This document shows, piece after piece, positions 9,063 through 16,684 of a stretch of 38,796 nt of DNA. A program made the translations under genes and the position numbers. The DNA comes from Leptolyngbya sp. BC1307 (lineage in GTDB: Bacteria; Cyanobacteriota; Cyanobacteriia; Phormidesmidales; Phormidesmidaceae), in assembly GCF_002286735.1 (NCBI RefSeq), contig NZ_NRTA01000037.1, positions 1 through 38,796 of the forward strand, written 5' to 3'. The notes beneath the pieces are model-generated. The model did no database searches. It saw nothing but the letters and a program-made list of their open reading frames with translations, and had not been told where the DNA came from. How positions within the stretch are numbered: the stretch's first letter is position 1; each line of letters starts with the position of its first letter.

Positions 9063-11875
9063 AGGGCATGCAGTAGCTCTTTGTAAGCTAAGTTTTTGAT
9101 GCATTTTTTGATGGCTCGGGCCAGACCGATCTGGGCTGAAGGGAGCTGTGCTGCCAGGTCTGAAATGGCTTCGTCGTCTAGATCGAGGGTGGCTTGGGTA
9201 ATGGCGTATTGCCAGGCACTCGGGGTTTGGGCTAAGCCCTCTGGGGTGAGCGACTCATCGACGGTATCGCTAGCCGAGTCGCCGACGGTTTCTGCATACT
9301 GATAGCGGATGCCGAGATGCTGAGCCATTTTTTCGAAGATTTCGGCTGCGCGAACTGGTTTGCTGACAAAATCGTCGCAGCCACTGGCGATCGCTGCTGT
9401 TTTATTTTCGCTAAAGGCACTGGCAGTGATTGCAATCAGCCGGGTTTTGCCAGCAACATCGAGCGCTTTAATCCGCCTTGTCGCCGATTCGCCGCTCATC
9501 ACGGGCATACGCATGTCGATCCAGATGAGATGGGGTCGCCAGGTTTGCCAGAGGGCAATGGCTTCTCTCCCGTTGATGGCTTCTCGCACTTCAAAGCCAA
9601 CATCGCTCAGCAGGCGAATCAGCAGCTTACGGTTAAGATCGACATCGTCTACTACCAAAATTTTATAGGTTGGTTGACCAGGTTCAAGCCCAATCACGCG
9701 GCCCTGAGGAGAGCCTAGCACTGTCGATGCGTCTGAGTTTTCTAGAGAAACCGTCGGAATTTCGAAGGCAAAGGTCGAGCCTTTGCCCAACGTTGATGCC
9801 ACCGTGATTTGGCCACCGAGCAGTTGGACGTATTCGCGCGAGATGGTCAGGCCCAGCCCAGTGCCTTCATAGGCGGTCAGTCCAGATTGGGTTTGGACAA
9901 AGGCTTCAAACAGGCGATCTTGGTCAGCCGGGGCGATGCCAAAGCCGGTATCAGTGATGGCAAAGGAGAGGGTTTGGGAGCGGCTGTCTGGAGAGGCGCT
10001 AGGTACTGTTTGGCGGGCGGTCAGGGTGATGGTGCCTACCTTGGTAAACTTGATGGCGTTGCTGAGCAGGTTGATTAAAATCTGTCTGAGTTTGAGGCGA
10101 TCGCTGCGAATTACGCGCGGTAGATTGTGCGATTTCTCAACTATTAGCCGCAGCCCTTTATCACTGACAGTGCTCAAAAACATCTGTTGCAGCTCGTCGA
10201 GCAGACGATACAGATCAAACTCGCTCTCACTGAGTACGGCGCGTCCGGCCTCGATTTTTGAAATGTCGAGAATGTCGCTAATCACAGCCAGCAAGTGCTC
10301 ACCGCTGCTGTAGATAATGTCTAGATGTTCCTTTTGTTCGGCGCTGGGGTTGGCCCCCTGGAGAATATGGGTAAAGCCTAAAATGGCGTTTAGCGGCGAT
10401 CGCAGCTCATGGCTCATATTGGCTAAAAATTCGCTTTTAGCGCGGTTAGCTGCCTCTGCCGCTGCCGTTGCCCGCGCCAGCTTCTCGACGACCTGTTTCC
10501 GCTCAGTGATGTCTTCAAAGACGTAGAGATAGGCAAAAGTCTCATTGTTCTCTTGGATGGGGCCATAAATGCGTCGCAGGGTGCGCCCATCTAGCAGCGG
10601 CACCTCATCTTCTATCACTTTGTTGCCGTCGCTAAAGTCTTGAGCTGTCGAGGTGGCAACAAAAGCTCCCAGATTGATATTGCCCAAGCATTCGCTCAGT
10701 AACTGTTCGCCCGTGACTCTCCCGCAGTCAACAGCGGCTTGTAAGTGCTCTAGCTGCCAGATTCGGTAAAACTCTGGATTGACAAATAGGGCTTCGTTAG
10801 TAATGCAATCCATAACAAAAATGCCAGTGGGCGGCAGATTGTTGATAGCACGTAGTAAGGCTTCGCTGCGGCGCAAGTTTTCTTCGGCCTGTTTGCGCTT
10901 GGTCACATCTACTAAAACACCCAAAGCATTGCCCGAATATTGAATGTCATCGCATTCGGCAATGGTTGAAAGCAACACATCCATGCGATCACCGTCTTTT
11001 TTTATAAACTGGCAGGGCATCTCTCGGCAAGCAGCGTGAGCCTCTGGCAGCGGCAGTAGTTTGCCGATTTGCTGCTGCGACTCGGTTGCGACAAATGCGC
11101 TCAGCAGTTCGCCAATCACCTCTTGGCGCTGATAGCCCAACTTTTCTAGCCAGTAGTGACTTACGCTAACAACGCGCCCCTGGCGGTCTATCGAATGGAA
11201 CATAGCTGGCGTTTCTTCATAGAGATGGCGATAGCGCAATTCGCTCTCTTGCAGCGCCTTAAAGGTTTCTAAGTAATGAGAAATATCAATCTGGGTGACA
11301 ATGTAGTGGGTAACGATGCCTTGATTATTGGTCAGTGGCGAGAGGGTGACCTCATTCCAGAAAGGTCTACCACCCTTACGATAGCTGCGCAGCAGTACTT
11401 TACAGCCGGAGCCTGTTGCCACCGCCTGTCCCATGTCCGCGATGCCTGCTTGCGCTGTGTCTTCTCCCTGTAAAAACCGACAGCGCTGACCCAGCACTTC
11501 AGCAGCGGCATAGCCCGTCAGCTCTTCAAAGCTACGACTGACGTACACAATCGGTAAGTCTGGCGGCTGCGCATCACAGATGATTAGCCCGTTGGCAGAG
11601 TGCTGTATGGCCTGCTGAAAAATTTCAGGGGGTAGGTTCGGTGAGCAGCCATTGAGCTGAGCCGCCTCGGAAGACGCTGACGAAGAGCGCTGAGAGCAAT
11701 CGGCGGTCATCCCCTCAAGAGTTATTGCTACTGAGCCGTGGCTTTTTCTTCGGAAAATCACTAGCCGGTATGCTGCAAAGACGGCAGCCACAATCAAGAC
11801 CTCGGCAGAGCCTTGACCCATCCAGGTACCCAGACGAAGATCGGCTATGTGCAAAACCCCGGATAAAACACCCAT
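9035..11875 (-). CDS. Hybrid histidine kinase with LOV-like PAS, two further PAS domains and a receiver
   Basis: A 946-residue sensor kinase. Order: one membrane segment (about 22-41); PAS 1 (about 85-200) resembling a LOV flavin photosensor with GQRCRFLQG, Cys132, and FWNE, Asn174; PAS 2 (about 210-330); PAS 3 (about 337-460); HisKA with phospho-His489 in MSHELRSPLNA; HATPase with N, G1 (DTGFGIAP) and G2 (GTGLGLTI) boxes; receiver (about 735-860) with Asp in IWIDMRMPVMSG. The last 80 residues are helical. It autophosphorylates His and passes phosphate to its own receiver. LOV adduct Cys132, Gln136, Asn174 and Gln195 are present, but the usual Asn before the Cys is Arg131, so flavin binding is uncertain. 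It starts at ATG 11875. Confidence 0.92.
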   Translation of the reverse strand: MGVLSGVLHIADLRLGTWMGQGSAEVLIVAAVFAAYRLVIFRRKSHGSVAITLEGMTADCSQRSSSASSEAAQLNGCSPNLPPEIFQQAIQHSANGLIICDAQPPDLPIVYVSRSFEELTGYAAAEVLGQRCRFLQGEDTAQAGIADMGQAVATGSGCKVLLRSYRKGGRPFWNEVTLSPLTNNQGIVTHYIVTQIDISHYLETFKALQESELRYRHLYEETPAMFHSIDRQGRVVSVSHYWLEKLGYQRQEVIGELLSAFVATESQQQIGKLLPLPEAHAACREMPCQFIKKDGDRMDVLLSTIAECDDIQYSGNALGVLVDVTKRKQAEENLRRSEALLRAINNLPPTGIFVMDCITNEALFVNPEFYRIWQLEHLQAAVDCGRVTGEQLLSECLGNINLGAFVATSTAQDFSDGNKVIEDEVPLLDGRTLRRIYGPIQENNETFAYLYVFEDITERKQVVEKLARATAAAEAANRAKSEFLANMSHELRSPLNAILGFTHILQGANPSAEQKEHLDIIYSSGEHLLAVISDILDISKIEAGRAVLSESEFDLYRLLDELQQMFLSTVSDKGLRLIVEKSHNLPRVIRSDRLKLRQILINLLSNAIKFTKVGTITLTARQTVPSASPDSRSQTLSFAITDTGFGIAPADQDRLFEAFVQTQSGLTAYEGTGLGLTISREYVQLLGGQITVASTLGKGSTFAFEIPTVSLENSDASTVLGSPQGRVIGLEPGQPTYKILVVDDVDLNRKLLIRLLSDVGFEVREAINGREAIALWQTWRPHLIWIDMRMPVMSGESATRRIKALDVAGKTRLIAITASAFSENKTAAIASGCDDFVSKPVRAAEIFEKMAQHLGIRYQYAETVGDSASDTVDESLTPEGLAQTPSAWQYAITQATLDLDDEAISDLAAQLPSAQIGLARAIKKCIKNLAYKELLHALQEAEKAAS

Positions 11876-12012
11876 ATTGTGATTCCCTTTCCAGCAGCCT
11901 CAGGCAGACCTTACCCATAGATCTATTCCCAAAATGGCTGCTGGCTGGATCAGCATGCTGCGGCTAAGCGAAACGATCTAGCGTTCACGATTTGGCCTGA
12001 GGCTGATAGGCG

Positions 12013-12588
12013 TCACGGGTGTGTGTTGGTCGCAATAGAATCAACTAGGCTGGTGAGAATATGATCCTGCCACTGACCCGCGATGTAGAGATAGTCAGGC
12101 GCGTAGCCATTGACGGCAAAGCCAAGCCGCTTGAGTAAGCGTCCGCTGCGCTGATTGTGAGGCAGGTAGTTAGCTTCAATGCGATGAAATCGCAGCCGGG
12201 AAAAAACGTAGTCTATGCTGACCTGGAGGGCTTCTCTCATGTAGCCTTGGCCCTCATAGCTTTTGGCCAAGCTGTAGCCGACTGAGCAGTTTTGGAAGAC
12301 CCCTCGACTAAAGTTGCTAAAGTTAACGCTGCCAATCAGCGGGTGAGGAGATGACTTTAGAAATAGAAATAGCTTGAGCGAGCGATCTTCTTGAGTCTCT
12401 GTCAGTCGCTGCGACAGCGCTTGCCGCCAGTGGTCTGAGGTGTAGAATTCAGGCAGCTTCAGTGGCTCAAAGGGGGCCAGGTGTGCTTGATTTTCGCGGT
12501 AGTAGGCAAGGATGGCTGGAATATCGTCTGGCTGACCGTGGCGCAGCTGTAGATGGCGAGACTCTAATAAGAACGGGCACTCTAGCAT
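12013..12588 (-). CDS. GNAT-family N-acetyltransferase, RimJ/RimL type
   Basis: A 191-residue acetyl-CoA-dependent N-acetyltransferase. The acetyl-CoA loop region is VGYSLAKSYEGQGYMREAL (motif A, Q/RxxGxG-like), followed by the HNQRSGRLLKRLGFAVNGY segment typical of RimJ/RimL enzymes that acetylate protein N-termini, such as ribosomal proteins, or small amines. No signal peptide. It overlaps the stop of the TetR regulator by 7 bp (12582-12588), so translation is probably coupled and the regulator may control its own partner. The physiological substrate is not known. The assignment to family is firm. Confidence 0.9.
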   Translation of the reverse strand: MLECPFLLESRHLQLRHGQPDDIPAILAYYRENQAHLAPFEPLKLPEFYTSDHWRQALSQRLTETQEDRSLKLFLFLKSSPHPLIGSVNFSNFSRGVFQNCSVGYSLAKSYEGQGYMREALQVSIDYVFSRLRFHRIEANYLPHNQRSGRLLKRLGFAVNGYAPDYLYIAGQWQDHILTSLVDSIATNTHP

Positions 12589-13232
12589 GGAGGAGCAATC
12601 AGATCGACGAGGGTCGTGACGATGCGATCGCTCTCTAAAGGCATTAGATCTTGTCCCCCTAGCACGCGCTGCAAAATCACAAAGTAAATTAGGGTGCCAG
12701 CAAACGTGCGAGCGGTCGCCTCAGGGTCGCTCAGCTGTAGCTCACTGCAGGATGCTAAATAGCGGGTAAGGCCATCAAGCAACGGTTTGGCGACATTTTG
12801 AATATAGGGCTTGGCCAGCTCTGGAAATCGCCCCGACTCGCCTACAATCAGGCGCATAAATTCACAAAATTGCGAATCGCGGGCAGCGTCATTTAGCACC
12901 TTAGTGGCCAGCTCACTCAGCACGACCCTGGGCTCTCCCTGCAGCGCATTTTCGTCACGCGGGTCATACACAGTCCGAAATTTGTCTTCGGCCAGCTCTT
13001 GCACCAGGGCTGCGAATAGTCCGGCTTTGTCTTGAAAGTGGCTGTAAACCGTCGCTTTAGAAACGCCAGCAGTCGCGGCTACCCGGTCCATGCTAGTAGC
13101 GGCGTAGCCATTCGCTAAAAATTCTTGCATCGCCCCCTCCAGAATTGCCGCTGTTTTAACAGCCGATTTTTTACGTTCAGAGCGGGTAATAAGATTCACA
13201 AGGATAGCGTTGGACAGAAGGGGAGAAGGCAT
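12582..13232 (-). CDS. TetR/AcrR-family transcriptional regulator
   Basis: A 216-residue repressor-type protein. The N-terminal helix-turn-helix is typical: ILEGAMQEFLANGYAATSMDRVAATAGVSKATVYSHFQDKAGLFAALV. The C-terminal helical ligand/dimerisation domain resembles the TetR_C AefR-like type. The start is uncertain: ATG 13232 gives a family-typical N-terminus but has no good Shine-Dalgarno, while an in-frame GTG at 13310 would add 26 unlike residues. It heads a two-gene unit with the acetyltransferase and is divergent from mntC, 294 bp away. Its ligand and operator are unknown. Confidence 0.88.
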   Translation of the reverse strand: MPSPLLSNAILVNLITRSERKKSAVKTAAILEGAMQEFLANGYAATSMDRVAATAGVSKATVYSHFQDKAGLFAALVQELAEDKFRTVYDPRDENALQGEPRVVLSELATKVLNDAARDSQFCEFMRLIVGESGRFPELAKPYIQNVAKPLLDGLTRYLASCSELQLSDPEATARTFAGTLIYFVILQRVLGGQDLMPLESDRIVTTLVDLIAPPC

Positions 13233-13399
13233 GCAAGACGGTTGACGACGTGCTAAAGACAGCTTAGTACATTGCTCTGCGTGATATGACCTCTTGTCAA
13301 CTTTATCCACATATTGAGAGGGGCGTAAAGTCTAGGGCGGTAGATAAGCGGGTTTGTAGAGCCTCCTCATTGGAAGGAACAATCCTCACAAGAAGTTAG

Positions 13400-13461
13400 A
13401 GCGCCGGGGGAGCGCTGACTCTTTGGACTTGCTGGGTGACGGGTGGATAACCCAGGTGTCC
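13400..13461 (+). promoter_or_regulatory. Two consecutive hairpins upstream of mntC
   Basis: Hairpin 1 is AGCGC (13400-13404) with GCGCT (13412-13416) around a G-rich loop. Hairpin 2 pairs GGAC (13425-13428) and CTGGGT (13432-13437) with ACCCAG (13450-13455) and GTCC (13458-13461), giving a 10-bp interrupted stem with a 12-base loop. They lie 65-125 bp before the mntC ATG and just upstream of the TGAAAC-type repeat. They could be a structured 5' leader, a terminator-like element or protein sites. I do not recognise a known riboswitch class here. Confidence 0.35.
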
Positions 13462-13485
13462 GCCATTGTCGTTTGAATTGAATTA

Positions 13486-13502
13486 TGAAACAATTATGAA
13501 AA
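13486..13502 (+). promoter_or_regulatory. Putative manganese-import operator, copy 1 (before mntC)
   Basis: TGAAACAATTATGAAAA lies 25 bases upstream of the mntC ATG. The same 17 bases recur before mntA, where a second variant copy follows directly. Within the motif TGAAA is repeated at an 11-bp period, about one helical turn, the arrangement expected for an OmpR-family response regulator. In Synechocystis the mnt genes are controlled by the OmpR-type regulator ManR. That this is a ManR site is inference. Confidence 0.55.
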
Positions 13503-13526
13503 GCTCCATCTCCCCTCTAAGCTTCC

Positions 13527-14480
13527 ATGGATCGCGCCCTATCAGTTTTCAAAAACATGCGAAAAGCGCGTCCTCTTGGGCTCGCCGCTGCTCTCATGAT
13601 TGCCTCAGCAGGATGCAGCCCCGAGCCTCAATCTGACCGTGCCCAAACCGACCAAAAGAAAGTGCTGACCACCTTCACCATCTTGGCCGATATGGCCCAA
13701 AACGTAGCCGGTGATGCCCTCACGGTAGAATCTATTACCCGTATCGGGGCAGAAATTCACGGCTACGAGCCCGTCCCTAGCGACATTGCCAAAGCCCAAA
13801 ATGCCGACTTGATTTTGTACAACGGTCTGGACTTAGAGCGCTGGTTTGACCAGTTCTTAGGCAATTTAGACGGTGTCCCCTCAGTCGTTCTGACCGAAGG
13901 GCTTACCCCCATCCCCATCGCCGAAGGCCCGTATGAAAATAAGCCTAACCCCCACGCCTGGATGTCGCCGCAAAACGCGCTGATCTACGTAGAAAACATT
14001 CGCCGAGCCTTTGTCGAACTCGACCCGGCTAACGCTGATACTTACAATGCCAACGCCGCCGCCTACAGCCAGCAGCTTGAAGCGATTGACGCCGCGCTGC
14101 AAACCGAGCTAGAAGCCGTACCCGAGGCCCAACGCTATCTAGTGAGCTGTGAAGGCGCATTTTCCTACCTGGCGCGTGACTATGGCCTAAAGGAAATTTA
14201 CATTTGGCCGATCAATGCCGAGCAGCAGTCCACTCCTAAGCAGCTTAAAGCGGTGATTGATCAGGTACAGGCGAATGACGTGCCCGCCGTGTTTTGTGAA
14301 AGCACCGTCAGTGATGAGTCTCAAAAGGAGATTGCAAAGGCGACCGGCGCGACCTTTGCTGGCAACCTCTATGTTGATTCGCTCTCGACGGCATCGGGGC
14401 CAGTGCCGACCTTTTTAGACCTGTTGGAATATGATGCGGATGCGATCACCAACGGACTGACGAAAAACACGCCACAGTAG
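13527..14480 (+). CDS. mntC: Manganese-binding protein of the MntCAB ABC importer
   Basis: A 317-residue cluster-9 substrate-binding protein that captures Mn2+ in the periplasm and hands it to MntB. The N-terminus has a hydrophobic stretch ending ASAGC (Cys30), a somewhat atypical lipobox, so a lipoprotein is likely. The four metal ligands of Synechocystis MntC are all present at matching spacing: His78, His143, Glu209 and Asp284. The Glu/Asp pair marks the Mn-type rather than Zn-type site. Cys208 and Cys257 match the pair that forms the disulfide of that protein. It starts at ATG 13527; ATG 13557 is an alternative. mntA follows 447 bp later with its own motif copies, so the two are probably separate transcripts under common control. 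Confidence 0.95.
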   Translation: MDRALSVFKNMRKARPLGLAAALMIASAGCSPEPQSDRAQTDQKKVLTTFTILADMAQNVAGDALTVESITRIGAEIHGYEPVPSDIAKAQNADLILYNGLDLERWFDQFLGNLDGVPSVVLTEGLTPIPIAEGPYENKPNPHAWMSPQNALIYVENIRRAFVELDPANADTYNANAAAYSQQLEAIDAALQTELEAVPEAQRYLVSCEGAFSYLARDYGLKEIYIWPINAEQQSTPKQLKAVIDQVQANDVPAVFCESTVSDESQKEIAKATGATFAGNLYVDSLSTASGPVPTFLDLLEYDADAITNGLTKNTPQ

Positions 14481-14495
14481 GGGATATTTCAGCTA

Positions 14496-14741
14496 TCAGA
14501 CAAAAGTTCGGCTTCTATCGAACAAAGCCTCATCTTCATTGTCCAAAATCGGCATCAAGAATGTTTTCGACAGAGATGAAGGCTGAGCAAGCTTGCTATG
14601 ACTATCTGCTGGTAAGACACCAGCCGTCTGCGTCTTCGGATCTGCAACGATCTGAGGAACATCCTCACCAGCGCTTTGCACAATCTGGCTGAAGTTATCT
14701 CCTGATGACTGTAGTGGCCATTCACTGGGCGCAGTACCCAT
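14496..14741 (-). CDS. Hypothetical small protein between mntC and mntA
   Basis: An 81-residue open frame on the opposite strand of the mnt genes. It starts at ATG 14741 with a near-perfect Shine-Dalgarno, AAGGAGG, about four bases upstream, which is the main reason to believe it. The protein is acidic and Ser/Pro rich, without cysteine, signal peptide or membrane segment, and ends in a more ordered-looking tail (FLMPILDNEDEALFDR). I do not recognise a family. It ends 15 bp after the mntC stop in a tail-to-tail arrangement. If transcribed, its promoter faces that of mntA across about 185 bp. A competing 71-residue frame from 14770 lacks such a ribosome site. Confidence 0.5.
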   Translation of the reverse strand: MGTAPSEWPLQSSGDNFSQIVQSAGEDVPQIVADPKTQTAGVLPADSHSKLAQPSSLSKTFLMPILDNEDEALFDRSRTFV

Positions 14742-14891
14742 GGTGCCTCCTTATTTATCAGGTGTTTCAATTAGTTTATCGCTTATTTTTTGCGCATACA
14801 ACCATAGGTTTTTCGACTACGACTATAGGCTGATGTAATGGCTTTTAAAGGAAGATATTGCCCCTATTTGGTTGTCGTTTTCGTTTGATTA

Positions 14892-14926
14892 TGAAACAAT
14901 TATGAAAAGTGAAACGATTATGAAAT
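14892..14926 (+). promoter_or_regulatory. Putative manganese-import operator, tandem copies 2 and 3 (before mntA)
   Basis: Two direct repeats 18 bp apart: TGAAACAATTATGAAAA (14892-14908), identical to the copy before mntC, and TGAAACGATTATGAAAT (14910-14926). The TGAAA cores are spaced 11, 7 and 11 bp. Flanking bases are shared too (CGTTTGA upstream of both promoters). The second copy ends one base before the annotated mntA start codon, leaving no room for a Shine-Dalgarno. A bound regulator would block or direct initiation right at the gene start. Confidence 0.6.
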
Positions 14927-14927
14927 A

Positions 14928-15773
14928 ATGATGGATAGCTCTTTGGCCAGCGGCGATCGCTACGGCATTGCGGTAGACAATATCAGCGTCACCTACAGCA
15001 ACGCCCGCTTAGCGCTGTACAACGCGAGCTGCTACGTCCAGCCTGGAACTATCACCGGACTGGTTGGGCCAAACGGTGGCGGAAAGTCGACCCTGTTTAA
15101 GTCCATCATGGGCTTTCTATCGCCCAGTCAGGGCCGCGTTCATATTGACGATATTTCCGTCGAAAAGGCCCAAAAGCAGCAGCTCATGGCCTACGTGCCC
15201 CAGGCTGATGAAGTCGATTGGAACTTCCCGATCAGCGTGTTCGACGTGGTGATGATGGGCCGCTATGGCTATATGAATATCTTTCGTATTCCCAGCCGCA
15301 AGGATCGCCGGATTGTGCGCGAAAGCCTGGAGCGGGTAGGGATGAGCGAGTTTAAGGATAGCCAAATTGGAGAGCTTTCCGGTGGTCAAAAAAAGCGGGC
15401 TTTCTTAGCGCGGGCGCTGGCCCAGGAAGGCAAGGTGATTTTGCTCGATGAACCTTTCACTGGCGTCGATGTGAAGACCGAAAAGAGCATTATTAATCTG
15501 CTCTTGCAACTGCGAGATGAAGGGCATACGGTGCTGGTCTCAACGCATGATCTGGCTTCGATTTCTACTTTTTGCGATCGCGTCATCCTCCTCAACCAAA
15601 CCATCCTCGCCGCAGGCACTACCGCCGAAACTTTTACGCCTGAAAATCTCTCTATGACCTTTGGCGGCCTGCCGCTCAGCAGCTTTTCCTCCTATCAGCC
15701 AACGACTCAACTCGCTCATCAGCCCGGTCACCCATACATTCATGCCGAGTCCGACCGGGGAGCAGACCTGTGA
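14928..15773 (+). CDS. mntA: ATP-binding protein of the MntCAB manganese importer
   Basis: A 281-residue ABC ATPase that powers uptake through MntB. Walker A GPNGGGKST is at about residues 47-55, the Q-loop is in YVPQADEVDW, the signature is LSGGQKKRAFLARAL, Walker B is VILLDEPF and the switch His is in VSTHDL. Sequence and neighbours place it in the metal cluster-9 group (MntA/ZnuC). The start is ATG 14928 or 14931. Neither has a ribosome-binding site and the repeat motif ends at 14926, so translation may be leaderless. Its end overlaps the mntB start by 4 bp. (Naming follows the Synechocystis mntCAB scheme; other species swap A and B.). Confidence 0.93.
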   Translation: MMDSSLASGDRYGIAVDNISVTYSNARLALYNASCYVQPGTITGLVGPNGGGKSTLFKSIMGFLSPSQGRVHIDDISVEKAQKQQLMAYVPQADEVDWNFPISVFDVVMMGRYGYMNIFRIPSRKDRRIVRESLERVGMSEFKDSQIGELSGGQKKRAFLARALAQEGKVILLDEPFTGVDVKTEKSIINLLLQLRDEGHTVLVSTHDLASISTFCDRVILLNQTILAAGTTAETFTPENLSMTFGGLPLSSFSSYQPTTQLAHQPGHPYIHAESDRGADL

Positions 15774-16672
15774 GCGATGCCTTGCTAGCTCTTTCTCCTG
15801 CCGTCGCCTGGAGTTGGCTAATCGAGCCCTTTCAGCTCGGCTTTATGATCCGGGCATTATGGGTTAGCGCCTTTGTGGGCACAGTTTGCGCAGTACTCTC
15901 CTGCTACATTACGCTCAAAGGCTGGTCGCTGATGGGCGATGCGGTCTCTCATGCGGTCGTACCCGGTGTAGTGGTGGCTTACGCGCTAGGACTGCCTTTC
16001 TCCGTTGGCGCATTTGTCTTCGGCTTTGGTGCAACGGTGGCTATCGGCTATGTGAAAGCGAAAACGCGGCTGAAAGAAGATGCCGTTATCGGCGTTATCT
16101 TTACCGGCTTCTTCGCCTTTGGGCTGGTGCTCGCTACCAAAATTCCTAGCAATATTGATCTCTTTCACATTCTCTTTGGCAATGTGTTGGGCATCTCTCA
16201 GCAAGACATTATTCAAACGCTGATTGCAGGCATCACCACCCTCGCTATCATTCTGCTGCGCCGAAAAGATTTGCTGTTATTTTGCTTCGATCCTAATCAT
16301 GCTAAAGCGATTGGGCTAAATACTCAGGCGATGTATTATACGCTGTTGTCGGTGCTGGCTTTGACCATTGTCACCGCCCTGCAAACGGCGGGTATTGTGC
16401 TGGTCGTGGCCATGCTGGTGACGCCGGGAGCGACCGCTTATTTGCTCAGCGACAGATTCGACCATATGCTGATCATTTCTGTTGCCACCAGCGTGCTTTC
16501 TTGTCTATTCGGCACCTATTTTAGCTATCACCTCGACGCTTCTACTGGCGGCTGCATTGTCGTCCTGATGACGCTGTTTTTCTGCATGGCAATGATATTT
16601 GGCCCTAAGTACGGCATGTTTGCTCAACAGTTTCAGCAGCGAGCAAATAAGCGGTTAAATGAGGTGACCTGA
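15770..16672 (+). CDS. mntB: Membrane permease of the MntCAB manganese importer
   Basis: A 300-residue integral membrane protein of the ABC-3 (ZnuB/MntB) family with about eight to nine hydrophobic helices, forming the Mn2+ channel in the plasma membrane. Family features include GDAVSHAVVPGVVVAYALG near residues 56-75, the cytoplasmic coupling region, and the late VVAMLVTPGATAYLLSDRFDHML segment. It starts at GTG 15770 within the GTGA overlap with the mntA stop, so translation is coupled. bioA follows 12 bp later. Metal preference is taken from the Mn-type ligands of MntC. Confidence 0.93.
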   Translation: MSDALLALSPAVAWSWLIEPFQLGFMIRALWVSAFVGTVCAVLSCYITLKGWSLMGDAVSHAVVPGVVVAYALGLPFSVGAFVFGFGATVAIGYVKAKTRLKEDAVIGVIFTGFFAFGLVLATKIPSNIDLFHILFGNVLGISQQDIIQTLIAGITTLAIILLRRKDLLLFCFDPNHAKAIGLNTQAMYYTLLSVLALTIVTALQTAGIVLVVAMLVTPGATAYLLSDRFDHMLIISVATSVLSCLFGTYFSYHLDASTGGCIVVLMTLFFCMAMIFGPKYGMFAQQFQQRANKRLNEVT

Positions 16673-16684
16673 CTTTTCACCCCA

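Noticed and set aside
13287-13299. TGAC-N5-GTCA inverted repeat before the TetR gene
   Set aside because: Too short for a TetR operator and expected by chance; not listed as a site.
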